Origin: DASQFQ01 sp963722815 | GTDB lineage: Bacteria > Actinomycetota > Thermoleophilia > Solirubrobacterales > Solirubrobacteraceae | Assembly: GCA_963722815.1 (NCBI GenBank) | Contig: CAVROM010000010.1 | Span: 310,001 to 374,000 of the forward strand | Direction of reading: 5' to 3' | DNA: 64,000 nucleotides | Shown here: positions 55,612 to 64,000 of the stretch, piece after piece | Layout of the letters: each line of letters opens with the position of its first letter | How positions within the stretch are numbered: position 1 is the stretch's first letter | Position numbers and translations under genes: made by a program | The notes under the pieces: model-generated | Database searches by the model: none | What the model was told of the DNA's origin: nothing | What the model saw: the letters and a program-made list of their open reading frames with translations, nothing else

Positions 55612-57503
55612 CTACCAGTGCACGCCCGAGGGCTTGCGGTAGCCGATGGGAAGGCCGCTCGACGTCTGGCATGCGGCCGCGGTGCACTGGCCGTCCGCGC
55701 TCATCGCATACGTGCCGACGAGGTTGTCGGCGGCCGCCGTCCCGCTCTGTGCGAAGCCGGCGCCGCTGCTGAAGTTCATCTGCGAGACGACGAGGTTGCG
55801 CTCCCAGATGTTGTTGGAGCCGCTCTTGAGCCCGAATTGGACGTCGGGCTTGTCTCCGAACTGGGTGCCGTTGTCCCACCAGGTGTTGTTGCGGAACGTC
55901 GCGTTCGAGCGCGAGGTCCCGCCGGTCCCGAGGTCCCCGACGAAGGGCAGCCCGAGCGCGTGCATCTCGACGTTGTTCTCGAACAGCAGCGAGGCGGTCG
56001 TTCCCGCGTGCAGCGCCTCCGAGTTACAGCCGGTCGTCGGCCCGGTGGGGCTCAACCACCCGCAGTGGTGGAAGTAGTTGTTCGTGATCCGCGTGTTCGG
56101 ACCGTTGCTGATCAGTTGCAGGTCGTCGGAGTGCTCGTCGGAGTCCGCGGGTCGCGCGGTGTAGGCGACTTCGTTGCGGTCGATGACGAGGTCGGCGTCC
56201 ATGCCGAGTTGCATCGCGTCGGCGGCGATGTTGTGGAAGGAGTTGCGTTCGATCCGCATGCGGTCGCCGTGGAAGGCGCGGATGCCGTAGCCGGTGTTGC
56301 CGGAGTTGTCGGCGTCGGTCCAACCGATGTCGTTGTCGCGGATGACCACGTCGTCGGACTTCGCCGAGACGTGGATCAGGTTGTCCAGCGTCCGGTCCGA
56401 CGACGTCCCGCCCAGGCGGGACTGCTCGATCGTGATCAGGTTCGAGTTGGCGATCTCCGTCGAGCGGAAGCGGGCGCGCAGCGTGATCCGCGCCGACCCG
56501 GACAGCGCCAGCGCGCCCATCGACCCGCCGGCGGTGGTCCCGATGATCCGGACGTTCGAGCTGGTGAGGTTGTTGAGGTTGACGTCGCCCACCGCGGCCG
56601 TCACGCACACGTTGTTGCCGGCTTGCACCGCCGAGCGGACCTGCGCGGCGGTTGTCGCCGTCGTCGCGCCCGCCACGCAGGACGGCGTCCCCAGCGGCGG
56701 CAGCTCCGGGTCCGGAGGCGGCGTGGGTGTGGCCGTGGGCGTCGCGGTCGGCGTTGCCGTGGGGGTGGGCGTCGAGGTGGGGTGGGCGTCGAGGTCGGGG
56801 TGGGCGTCGAGGTCGGGGTGGGCGTCGGCGTCGACGTGGGGGTGGGCGTGGGCGTGGGCGTCGGGCTTGGCTCGGGGACGATCGGCGGGAGCGGGGGCGC
56901 CGGCGGCAGGGGGCTCGGCTCGCCCAGCGGCGGCGGTGCCAGGACCAGCGACAGCGGTGAGCTCTCGTCGGCGTCGGCGAACAGGGACGCGCGTCCCTTG
57001 CGTATGGCCAGGCGGCCGCGTCGCATCGCCCGCGGCAGTCGCTTCAGCCCGGCGCGTGAGCGGCGCGTCGCCATGCGGCCGGAGCGCGTCATCCCGAACC
57101 TCAGCCGGCCCTTCGACCGCCGCGGCTGCAGCAGCGTCATCCAGTACGCGACGCCTTGCCTGATCGTGGCGGCCGGCATTGCGCACGAGTTCCAGGTGCC
57201 CGGCTGCGGCGCGGTGACGACGCAGCGCCCGAGCCGCTTCGACGGCCGCCCGGAGCGGTTGCCGTAGAGGCCGAGCTCGACCCGGCGAGCGGAGCTCGCG
57301 GGGGCGAGATAGACGTTGAGGCGACCGACGCGTCCGGACGCCGATGCGTAGCTGCGAAACGCGAGCGCCCGTCCCGCGTGCGCGGCGTGCGTCGTCGAAT
57401 ACACCGACGGCGTGCCCACCGAGCCGCCCGCGAGGGCGGTGGCCGGAGCGCAGAGCAGCAGGCCCAGAACGGCAGCCGTCATCAGAAGCGACCGCGATCG
57501 CAT
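55612..57503 (-). CDS. Secreted right-handed beta-helix protein, type B (B1), frame break in linker
   Basis: About 630 residues. Signal peptide (LLMTAAVLGLLLCAPATALA), the array's N-terminal beta-sandwich (VYSTTHAAHAGRALAFRSYA, RRVELGLYGNRSGRPSKRL), a Pro/Thr linker, then a type B beta-helix: TTAAQVRSAVQAGNNVCVTA, ITIEQSRLGGTSSDRTLDNL, YGIRAFHGDRMRIERNSFHN, SDDLQLISNGPNTRITNNYF and GYRKPSGVHW at the end. The frame is lost inside the linker repeats near 56775-56785, where one 18-base unit is one base short. Such rungs occur in alginate/chondroitin-lyase-like folds. Leader AAAGGGGAACCC precedes ATG 57503. Confidence 0.82.
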
Positions 57504-57657
57504 CAGGCGGGTTCCCCTTTGAGTGCATCCGCGCGCGGCGCGGATCGGTTGAAGCAGCGCGAACCCGGCACCCGCCGCCAGATCAACGCCAGCGCTCTGC
57601 CCCCGACCAAGTCGGATAGCTCACACGGTCTTCATCGAAGCGCCGGTCGCTTTCCGC

Positions 57658-57684
57658 TAGAAGCGGGCCTTTCAGCCGCTTCTA
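57658..57684. promoter_or_regulatory. 9-bp inverted repeat between A2 and B1
   Basis: TAGAAGCGG and CCGCTTCTA separated by nine bases. It lies in the 269-base gap between the end of A2 (57773) and the start of B1 (57503) on the minus strand, where a terminator for A2 and the promoter of B1 are expected. Nothing else recognisable was seen in this gap apart from the conserved leader next to B1. Confidence 0.45.
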
Positions 57685-57772
57685 TCGGCGCGCGGAGCTT
57701 GTGAACCAGCCCGGTCGGACCCGGATTGGACGAATGATCGAGGCGGCTACCAGCGCACGCCCGCTGGCCCGC

Positions 57773-59302
57773 TCAGCAGTGCGTGCTGTCTGGGCTCCTG
57801 GTCAGCGAGAGGTCGTCGTCCCAGTAGTTGCCGCACGCCGTGGTGGCCGACCGGTTGAACTCCGCCCACAGGCCGTACTCCCCGCCGTCCGGGAAGTAGC
57901 CGTGCGAGTCGTGGTTGCCGCGGGCGATGCGGTTGTCGCGCACGACGATGGGGCCGGAGACGTTGCTGGTGCCGTTCTTGGCTCCGCCGTACATGACGTA
58001 GCCGCCGCCGGCCAGCAGGTTGTCCTGGACCGTCACGTTCCCGATGCCGCCGAAGTCGTTGAACAGCGAGATCGCGGCGGTCTGGCCCAGCGGGTTGAGG
58101 ATCGTGTCGTGGACGAGGATCGTGGGGTTGCCCTCGCCGCCGTTGAGATAGGCCTCGACGTGATCACCCGGCCAGATGAGCTGCGAGAACAGGTACGAGT
58201 TCGCGATCGTGCCCGGACCCTTCCAGGCGCCCGCGAAGCCCTTGACGTAGAGGTGGTCGGCGGTGACGGCGTTGTCGCCGTTGTTGCGGACGCCGTGGTC
58301 GAGCTTGGTGTCGATCGTCGACGGGTCGAGCGGGTTGTCGTTACCCGGATTCCTCTCGTCGGTGACGATGTCGAGGGCCTGCAGCACGGTGCCCGTGACG
58401 GTGGCGTCGGTCTGGCCGAGGCGGATGCCGTAGCTGCCGCACGGGCTCGAGCAGCCGTTGCCGGCGTGGATCCTGGAGTTGCGGATCGTCGCGTGGTCGC
58501 CGTCGACAGCGACCGAGCCGGGGATGTCGAGGTTCTGGATCGTGACGTTGTCGCCCGTGATCCGCAGCGTCTGCGTTCCGGAGTCCCAGGAGGCCCCGGA
58601 CGGGAGTGACGCGCCGACGGCCGTCTGCAGCGTGCCGGCCGGCCCGGTGTTGTCGGCGTCGGGATAGCCGCAGACCGACGGGTCGGCGAAGCAGTTCTTC
58701 CCCGTTGGCGTCGGAGTCGACGGCAGCTCACCGCCGACGATCGGCGGCGTGGGGAAGCCGGCGGGTTCCCGCCGCCCCGACCGGTCGGCGACCATGGACG
58801 CTCGCCTCCAACGCATCATCCGGCGGCCCCGCTTCCACGCGCGGGGCGTCCGCTTGAGGGCGCGCGTGCCGCGCACTGCCCGGCCGTGCCCCGAGCGGGC
58901 GGCGGCGAACCGGAGCTTGCCCGTGCCGCGGGTTGGCCGCAGCAGCGCGTTCCAGTAGGACCGGCCGGCGCGTACGCGCACAGCTCTGGTCGTGCACGCG
59001 TTCCACGCTCCCGCGCGCGGGTGCTTGATCACGCAGCGCGCGAGTCGCCTCGACGGCCGGCGGCCACGGTTGCGGTACAGCCCGAGCTCGACGCGATTGG
59101 CCGTGCTCGACCGGACGAGATAGGCGTGGAGGCGCGTGACCGCGCCCGACGCGATCGCGCGGCTGCGGAATGCTTCGACGTGGCCCGCCCGAGCGGTGTG
59201 CTTCGATGAGAAGACCGACGGCGATCCGACGAACCCACCGGCCCACGAGGCGGCCGGCAAGACGAGCAGCGCCACCAGGACTGCAGCCGGCGCGAGCAGC
59301 AT
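57773..59302 (-). CDS. Secreted right-handed beta-helix protein, type A (A2)
   Basis: A 509-residue exoprotein with signal peptide (LLAPAAVLVALLVLPAASWA), N-terminal beta-sandwich (VFSSKHTARAGHVEAFRSRA, NRVELGLYRNRGRRPSRRL, WNACTTRAV), a very short linker (ELPSTPTPTG) and a type A helix nearly identical in rung sequence to A1: CFADPSVCGYPDADNTG, NVTIQNLDIPGSVAVDGDHA, DHGVRNNGDNAVTADHLYVK, VMYGGAKNG and CGNYWDDDLS. The long tandem linker of A1 is absent, showing linker length is free to vary. Frame intact. Confidence 0.88.
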   Translation of the reverse strand: MLLAPAAVLVALLVLPAASWAGGFVGSPSVFSSKHTARAGHVEAFRSRAIASGAVTRLHAYLVRSSTANRVELGLYRNRGRRPSRRLARCVIKHPRAGAWNACTTRAVRVRAGRSYWNALLRPTRGTGKLRFAAARSGHGRAVRGTRALKRTPRAWKRGRRMMRWRRASMVADRSGRREPAGFPTPPIVGGELPSTPTPTGKNCFADPSVCGYPDADNTGPAGTLQTAVGASLPSGASWDSGTQTLRITGDNVTIQNLDIPGSVAVDGDHATIRNSRIHAGNGCSSPCGSYGIRLGQTDATVTGTVLQALDIVTDERNPGNDNPLDPSTIDTKLDHGVRNNGDNAVTADHLYVKGFAGAWKGPGTIANSYLFSQLIWPGDHVEAYLNGGEGNPTILVHDTILNPLGQTAAISLFNDFGGIGNVTVQDNLLAGGGYVMYGGAKNGTSNVSGPIVVRDNRIARGNHDSHGYFPDGGEYGLWAEFNRSATTACGNYWDDDLSLTRSPDSTHC

Positions 59303-59361
59303 TCGCAATCGCCTCGGGTGGCGTCGCTCCCGATCGGTGTGCCTCGCGCGGGATGGCGCCA

Positions 59362-61038
59362 CTACCAGTGCACCCCCGCAGGCTTGCGGTAGCCGATCGG
59401 CAGTCCGCCGGAGGTGGTGCAGGCCGCTGCGGTGCACTGGCCGTCCGCGCTCATCGCGTACGCGCCTACGAGGGAGTCGGTGGCCGTCGTGCCGCTCTGG
59501 GCGAAGCCGGCGCCGCTGCTGAAGTTCAGCTGCGAGACGACGAGGTTGCGCTGCCAGACGTTGTTGGAGCCGCTCTTGAGGCCGAACTGGAGGTCGGGTC
59601 CGTCGGCGAATTGGGTGCCGTTGTCCCACCAGGTGTTGTTGCGCCAGGTGGAGTTGGAGCGGCTGGTGCCGCCGGTGCCCAGGTCGCCCACGAACGGGAG
59701 TCCGAGGGCGTGCATCTCGACGTTGTTCTCGAACAGCAGCGACGCGGTGCTCCCGGCGTGCAGCGCCTCTGAGTTGCAGCCGGTGGTCGGCCCGCTGGGC
59801 GACAGCCAGCCGCAGTGGTGGAAGTAGTTGTTGGTGATGCGGGTGTTGGGGCCGTTGCTGATGAGCTGGAGGTCGTCGGAGTGCTCGTCGGAGTCCGCGG
59901 GTCGCGCGGTGTAGGCGACCTCGTTGCGGTCGATGAGCAGGTCGGCGTCCATCCCGAGCTGCATCGCGTCGGCGCCGATGTTGTGGAAGGAGTTGCGCAC
60001 GATCTGCATCCGGTCACCGTGGAAGGCGCGGATGCCGTAGCCCGTGTTGCCGGAGCTGTCGGCGCTGGTCCAGGCGATCTCGTTGTCGCGGATGACCACA
60101 TCGTCGGACTTCGAGGAGACCTGGATGAGGTTGTCCAGTGTCCGGTCGGACTCGGTGCCGCCGAGCCGCGACTGCTCGATGGTGATCGAGTTCGAGTCGC
60201 TGATCTGGATCGAGCGGAAGCGCGCGCGCAGGGTGATCCGCGACGAGCGGGCGAGCGAGATCTCGCCGATCGATCCGCCGGCGTCGGTGCCGATCGTCCG
60301 GACCGTCGAGCTCGGAAGGTTGTCGAGGTTGACGTCGCCGACGGCCGCCGTCACGCACACGTCGGAGCCGGACTCGACGGCCGAGCGGACCTGCGCGGCC
60401 GTCGTCGCCGCCGTCGCGCCGCTGGCGCACGACGGCTTGCCCAGCGGCGGGAGGTTCGCGTCCGGGCTCGGCGTCGCCGGTCCCGGAGCGGGCGACAGCG
60501 AACTTCCCTTTAGATCGGCGAACAGCGACGCCCGCCCCTTCCGCCTGACCGTGCGGGCGCGCGACCAGGCCCGCGGCAGCCGTTTGATCCCCGCCCGGGA
60601 GCGGATCGCCGCGCTGCGGCCGGCGCGCCTCATGCGGAACCGCAGCCGGCCTCTCGTCGACCGCGGCTGCAGCAGCGCAACCCAGTACCTGGTGTGGGCT
60701 CTGACCTTGATGCGCCTCACTGCACATGCGTTCCAGGCCCTCGCTCGCGTCCGGGTGACCGCGCAGCGCGCGAGACGCGACGACGGCCGGCCGGCGCGGT
60801 TGCGATAGAGCGCGAGCTGCAGTCGCCGTACGGAGCTGCGCCGCGCGAGGTACACGCGCAGGCGGTTGATCCGTCCGGACGACGCGGCGCGGCTGCGGAA
60901 CGCCATCGCCCGGCCGGCGTGAGCGATGCGCGTCGAGCCGGACAGCGACGTCCTGCCCACCGAGCCGCCGGCAAGAGCGGTGGCGGGTGCGGCGAGCAGC
61001 ACTGCGAGAACGGCAGACGACGACAACAGTGATCGCAT
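59362..61038 (-). CDS. Secreted right-handed beta-helix protein, type B (B2)
   Basis: A 558-residue exoprotein. Signal peptide (LLSSSAVLAVLLAAPATALA), N-terminal sandwich (RRLQLALYRNRAGRPSSRL, WNACAVRRI), a short linker (PAPGPATPSPDANLPPLG), and a type B helix almost colinear with B1 (ITIEQSRLGGTESDRTLDNL, YGIRAFHGDRMQIVRNSFHN, ENNVEMHALGLPFVGDLGTG, GYRKPAGVHW). ATG 61038 with AAAGGGGGG upstream is preferred over 61059. The frame is intact, which supports a sequence slip, not decay, in B1. Confidence 0.88.
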   Translation of the reverse strand: MRSLLSSSAVLAVLLAAPATALAGGSVGRTSLSGSTRIAHAGRAMAFRSRAASSGRINRLRVYLARRSSVRRLQLALYRNRAGRPSSRLARCAVTRTRARAWNACAVRRIKVRAHTRYWVALLQPRSTRGRLRFRMRRAGRSAAIRSRAGIKRLPRAWSRARTVRRKGRASLFADLKGSSLSPAPGPATPSPDANLPPLGKPSCASGATAATTAAQVRSAVESGSDVCVTAAVGDVNLDNLPSSTVRTIGTDAGGSIGEISLARSSRITLRARFRSIQISDSNSITIEQSRLGGTESDRTLDNLIQVSSKSDDVVIRDNEIAWTSADSSGNTGYGIRAFHGDRMQIVRNSFHNIGADAMQLGMDADLLIDRNEVAYTARPADSDEHSDDLQLISNGPNTRITNNYFHHCGWLSPSGPTTGCNSEALHAGSTASLLFENNVEMHALGLPFVGDLGTGGTSRSNSTWRNNTWWDNGTQFADGPDLQFGLKSGSNNVWQRNLVVSQLNFSSGAGFAQSGTTATDSLVGAYAMSADGQCTAAACTTSGGLPIGYRKPAGVHW

Positions 61039-61187
61039 GAGGCGCCCCCCTTTGCTCATCCTGTTCGGGCACGGATTCGATGCAGCAGCGCGATCCGAGC
61101 ACCTGCTGCCGAGCGCGCCACCCGGCCCTTCCTCCCCGCCGCGTCAGAATGCTAACGCTCAGTGCGGTGGAGCGTCGAGCGGTCAGC

Positions 61188-62510
61188 TCAGCAGTGCGTG
61201 CTGTCCGGGCTGCCGGTCGGCGAGAGGGTGTCGTCCCAGTAGTTCCCGCACGCCGTGGTGGCGGACCTGTCGAACTCGGCCCACAGCCCCAGCTGACCGC
61301 CTCGCGAGTAGTAGCCGTGGGTCTTGTCTTTGCCGCGTGCGATGCGGTTGTCGCGCACGATGACCGGGCCGGTGACGTTGCCGGTGCCGTTCTTGGCCCC
61401 GCCGTACATGACGTAGCCGCCGCCGGCGAGCAGGTTGTCCTGGACCGTCACCTTCCCGATACCGCCGAAGTCGTTGAACAGCGAGATCGCCGCGGTCTGC
61501 GCGACCGGGTTGAGGACCGTGTCGTGGACGAGGATCGTGGGGTTGCCCTCACCGCCGTTGAGATAGGCCTCGACGTGGTCGCCGTCGAAGACGAGCTGGG
61601 AGAAAAGGTATGAGTTCTCGATCGTGCCCGGCCCCTTCCAGGCGCCCGCGAAGCCCTTGACGTAGAGGTGGTCCGCGGTAACGGCGGTGTCGCCGTTGTT
61701 GCGCACGCCGTGGTCGACCTTGACGTCGATCGTCGACGGGTCCAGCGGGTCGTCGTTGCCCGGATCCTTCTCGTCGGTGACGATGTCGAGCTTCTCGAGC
61801 ACCGTGCCCGTGACGGTGTCGTCGGTCTCGCCGAGGCGGATGCCGTAGCTCCCGCACGGGCTCGTGCAGCCGGAGGAGACGTGGATCCTGGAGTTGCGGA
61901 TCGTGGCCTTGTCGCCGTCGACGGCGACCGGGCCCGCGATGTCGAGGTTCTCGATCGTGACGTCGTCGCGCGTGATCCGCAGCGTCTGCGTCCCGGAATC
62001 CCACGCCGCGCCGGACGGGAGCGACGCGCCCGGCACCGACTGCAGCACGCCGGTCGGCCCCGTGTTGTCAGCGTCGGGATAGCCGCAGGCCGACGGGTCG
62101 GCGAAGCAGCCCTTCCGCGTCGGCGCCGACCGAGCGCCTCGCCTCGGCGTGCGGGCAGCGCGCCTGACCTTGATCCGGTGAGTCCGCCGCGCCGGGTGAC
62201 CGTGGTGGTCGATCACGGTCAGCCGGATCCGCTTGACCCCGGCGGACCGGAAGCGGTAGCGCAGCACCTTGCCCCTGCTCTGCCTGCCGAGCTTGTACGC
62301 CCTCCCGCGCCGGATCACGCGCCACTCATACCGGCAGTGCTTGCACTTCGAGGCCGAGGCGACGAGCCTGGTCAGCTGGCCGACGCGCGGGGACCTTGGC
62401 GACGGCTTGAAGTGTGCGCGGACCCCGCCACCGGCGGAGGTGATCGCCGCGGCGGCGAGCCCCAGCACGGCGGCGAGCCCCAGCACGGCGGCGACCAGCA
62501 ACGGTCGCAT
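61188..62510 (-). CDS. Secreted right-handed beta-helix protein, type A with PKD-like N-terminus (A3)
   Basis: A 440-residue exoprotein. Signal peptide (VAAVLGLAAVLGLAAAAITS), then an N-terminal PKD-like Ig domain in place of the shared sandwich (FKPSPRSPRVGQLTRLVASA, YEWRVIRRG, GVKRIRLTVIDHHGHPARRTH, with a CKHC pair), directly joined to a type A helix (CFADPSACGYPDADNTG, DVTIENLDIAGPVAVDGDKA, VMYGGAKNG, CGNYWDDTLS). It is first in the transcription order of the array. The 150 bases after its stop, before B2, hold no other gene that I can see. Confidence 0.88.
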   Translation of the reverse strand: MRPLLVAAVLGLAAVLGLAAAAITSAGGGVRAHFKPSPRSPRVGQLTRLVASASKCKHCRYEWRVIRRGRAYKLGRQSRGKVLRYRFRSAGVKRIRLTVIDHHGHPARRTHRIKVRRAARTPRRGARSAPTRKGCFADPSACGYPDADNTGPTGVLQSVPGASLPSGAAWDSGTQTLRITRDDVTIENLDIAGPVAVDGDKATIRNSRIHVSSGCTSPCGSYGIRLGETDDTVTGTVLEKLDIVTDEKDPGNDDPLDPSTIDVKVDHGVRNNGDTAVTADHLYVKGFAGAWKGPGTIENSYLFSQLVFDGDHVEAYLNGGEGNPTILVHDTVLNPVAQTAAISLFNDFGGIGKVTVQDNLLAGGGYVMYGGAKNGTGNVTGPVIVRDNRIARGKDKTHGYYSRGGQLGLWAEFDRSATTACGNYWDDTLSPTGSPDSTHC

Positions 62511-62522
62511 CTCGGAACTGCG

Positions 62523-63341
62523 CTACTCCGCAGGGGCGGAACCGACCACAGCCAGCACGCTCTCGCCGGCGCGCACCCGCTGCCCCGGCTGCACGTTGAC
62601 GAGGACGTCCGGCCGGGCCGGCAGCACCACGTCGACCTGCGAGCCGAGCCGGATCACGCCGACGCGCTGGCCCAGCGCGACCTGCTCGCCGACCTTCACG
62701 TACGAGGCGATCTGGCGCACGAGCCGCGACGCGATCTGCACCATCGCGATCTCCATGTCGTCACGCTCGATCACGGTCGTCGCGCGCTCGTTCTCGTAGA
62801 CCATCTCGGGCCTGCCGAGCGAGCCGAAGCGGCCGGGGAAGTGCTGGCGCAGCCGTACGCGGCCGGAGATCGGAGCGCGGTTGACGTGCACGTCGAGGAA
62901 GCTCATGGCGATACCGATGACGACGGCGTCGTCGTGCTTGAGCGGCGTCTTGGTCAGCTCGACGAGCTCGTAGTCGCGGCCCTTCTTGGTCGATGACGGG
63001 ATCATCCCGCCCTCGGAGCGGCGCACGTAGACGACCTCACCGTCGGCCGGGCTGATGACCACGTCGTCGGGGACCTGCGGCGGCGTGCGCTGCGGGTCGC
63101 GGTAGAAGCGGTAGGCGAGGATCGCGAAGGCGAACGCGAGCGTGAACGCGGCCACCGCCAACGTGCGGACGACCTGCGAGAGATCGACGGCCGAGGCGAT
63201 CGCGGCGACGATCAGCGCCGACACGAGCGCGAGCCCGGTCACGGAGAGGGCGACCCGGCGGACCCCCAGCTCCCACTTCCAGGCGAGCGGCAGCGAGCAG
63301 GCAAGCGCCAGCACACAGCCGGCGAGCGTTGGGACGAGCAC
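62523..63341 (-). CDS. psd: Phosphatidylserine decarboxylase (membrane type)
   Basis: A 272-residue enzyme making phosphatidylethanolamine. Two or three N-terminal membrane helices (LAGCVLALACSLPLAW, VALSVTGLALVSALIVAAIA, TLAVAAFTLAFAFAILAY) precede the catalytic region: FYRDPQRTPP, VISPADGEVVYV, SFLDVHVNRAPISG with the catalytic His, and GVIRLGSQVDVVLP, where cleavage between Gly and Ser makes the pyruvoyl cofactor. This is the short archaeal/actinobacterial PSD type. GTG 63341 lies five bases after the ATP-grasp stop, so both are likely one transcript. A CDP-diacylglycerol-serine transferase gene is not in the window. Confidence 0.88.
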   Translation of the reverse strand: MLVPTLAGCVLALACSLPLAWKWELGVRRVALSVTGLALVSALIVAAIASAVDLSQVVRTLAVAAFTLAFAFAILAYRFYRDPQRTPPQVPDDVVISPADGEVVYVRRSEGGMIPSSTKKGRDYELVELTKTPLKHDDAVVIGIAMSFLDVHVNRAPISGRVRLRQHFPGRFGSLGRPEMVYENERATTVIERDDMEIAMVQIASRLVRQIASYVKVGEQVALGQRVGVIRLGSQVDVVLPARPDVLVNVQPGQRVRAGESVLAVVGSAPAE

Positions 63342-63345
63342 GGTT

Positions 63346-64000
63346 TCAGAACCCCCGTTTGACGGCGAGATACGGCAGTAATGCGACCTCCGCGAGCCCG
63401 GGCTTCGGGTCGTCGCGGCTGAAGACGGCCTCCACGTGCGCGCTGCGCAACGTCCGCAGGTACTCGCGAAGCGTGAAGTCGCCGGCCCGGATCTGCACCC
63501 AGCCGGTCGGCAGGTCGGTGAGCAGGCGGACCCAGCGGACGCCGGCCCGCGCGCGCTGCGGCGCGACCGGATCCCCGAGCGCCTGGCGGTAGAGCAGGTA
63601 CGGGAAGTCGACGCCGGCGGCGGGGGCGATCGTGTGGTAGCCCCAGGTGCGCGCGTTGAAGTCGAGCAGCTTGAAGACGCCGGTGCGCGGGTCGCGCTTG
63701 TACTCGAGCTCGACGAGACCGTCGTAGTTGATCGTGCGCAGGATCTTCTCCGACAGCGCCTCCACCTCCGGCTCGTCGATCGTCTCGACGAAGGTGCTCG
63801 CCCGCCCGAAGTCGGGCGGATGCTGGCGCCGGCGCCGGCAGACCATCGTGGCGACCGGCTCGCCCTTGGAGTAGAGCGCGCAGTAGGCGAACTGCTGGCG
63901 CCCATCACCCGGGATGAGCTCCTGCACGATCATCTGGCCCTGGCCGGCGATCGCCCACGCCTTCTCGAAGCAGCGTGCGCAGCTCCTCGCGGCTGTCGGC
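63346..64000 (-). CDS. ATP-grasp domain protein, C-terminal part (cut by window edge)
   Basis: The gene enters from the right edge. Visible are MIVQELIPGDGRQQFAYCAL, ALYSKGEPVATMVCRRRRQH, LVELEYKRDPRTGVFKLLDF followed by NARTWGYH: the Glu/Asn metal site typical of carbamoyl-phosphate-synthase-like ATP-grasp ligases. A single extra base near 63970 shifts the first codons. The C-terminal 70 residues are basic and end LPYLAVKRGF. The acceptor is unknown; position upstream of psd suggests a membrane or envelope role, only by inference. Confidence 0.75.
   Translation of the reverse strand, partial: PTAARSCARCFEKAWAIAGQGQMIVQELIPGDGRQQFAYCALYSKGEPVATMVCRRRRQHPPDFGRASTFVETIDEPEVEALSEKILRTINYDGLVELEYKRDPRTGVFKLLDFNARTWGYHTIAPAAGVDFPYLLYRQALGDPVAPQRARAGVRWVRLLTDLPTGWVQIRAGDFTLREYLRTLRSAHVEAVFSRDDPKPGLAEVALLPYLAVKRGF

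Overview
The window looks like chromosomal DNA of a high-GC actinobacterium. Codon use is extremely GC-biased, gene order is dense with ATGA/GTGA overlaps, and the mix of genes (inositol catabolism, an RMM-type microcompartment, many secreted beta-helix proteins with a Solirubrobacter-like N-terminal sandwich domain, DUF2630 and DUF7218 proteins) suggests Thermoleophilia/Solirubrobacterales. That placement is inference; no rRNA or tRNA gene was seen.

Layout. 1-8824: myo-inositol catabolic operon (LacI-type regulator, two Gfo/Idh dehydrogenases, iolE-iolC-iolB-iolD-mmsA) behind a perfect TGCAATCGATTGCA operator. 8842-13690: palindromic regulatory sites, a 46-residue HxH/Cx4C peptide gene with an SDR, a TauE permease, small proteins, and an MFS exporter fused to a winged helix. 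13687-17543 (minus): adenylate kinase, phosphoesterase, ABM monooxygenase, cupredoxin-like protein, membrane protein, HATPase-GAF-PAS regulator. 17610-29981: LuxR/LAL regulator, RTX-type protein, DapB-like reductase, GH38 mannosidase, nucleotidyltransferase, GH13 enzyme, SDR, LOR protein.

29999-40024 is the most distinctive block: a bacterial microcompartment locus with amidotransferase, class III PLP enzyme, acylating aldehyde dehydrogenase with a C-terminal encapsulation helix, two tandem-domain BMC-T shell proteins, a BMC accessory protein, EutN/CcmL vertex protein, BMC-H, APH-fold kinase, SDR, GntR regulator and APC permease. Its content matches the aminoacetone/1-amino-2-propanol (AAUM/RMM) type. 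The expected path is import, reduction to 1-amino-2-propanol, phosphorylation, PLP-dependent phospho-elimination to propionaldehyde, and oxidation to propionyl-CoA inside the shell.

40021-47238 is a polyol/glycerol cluster (TIM-barrel protein, zinc alcohol dehydrogenase, GntR, FGGY kinase, glpD, glpK). 47328-52184 holds a cupin, a secreted hydrolase pair, DUF2630, HD, methionine aminopeptidase and zinc-ribbon genes. 52200-53735 is an IS110-type insertion sequence. 53738-62510 (minus) is an array of five secreted parallel beta-helix proteins in alternating A-B-A-B-A order, followed by a phosphatidylserine decarboxylase and a partial ATP-grasp gene.

Two window-wide observations matter when reading the annotation. 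First, about twenty genes are interrupted by frame breaks that nearly all behave as single extra bases while the protein on both sides stays well conserved. I read these as consensus errors rather than gene decay, and give such genes as one CDS spanning all frames. Second, three copies of a roughly 150-base inverted repeat (one truncated) lie between genes.
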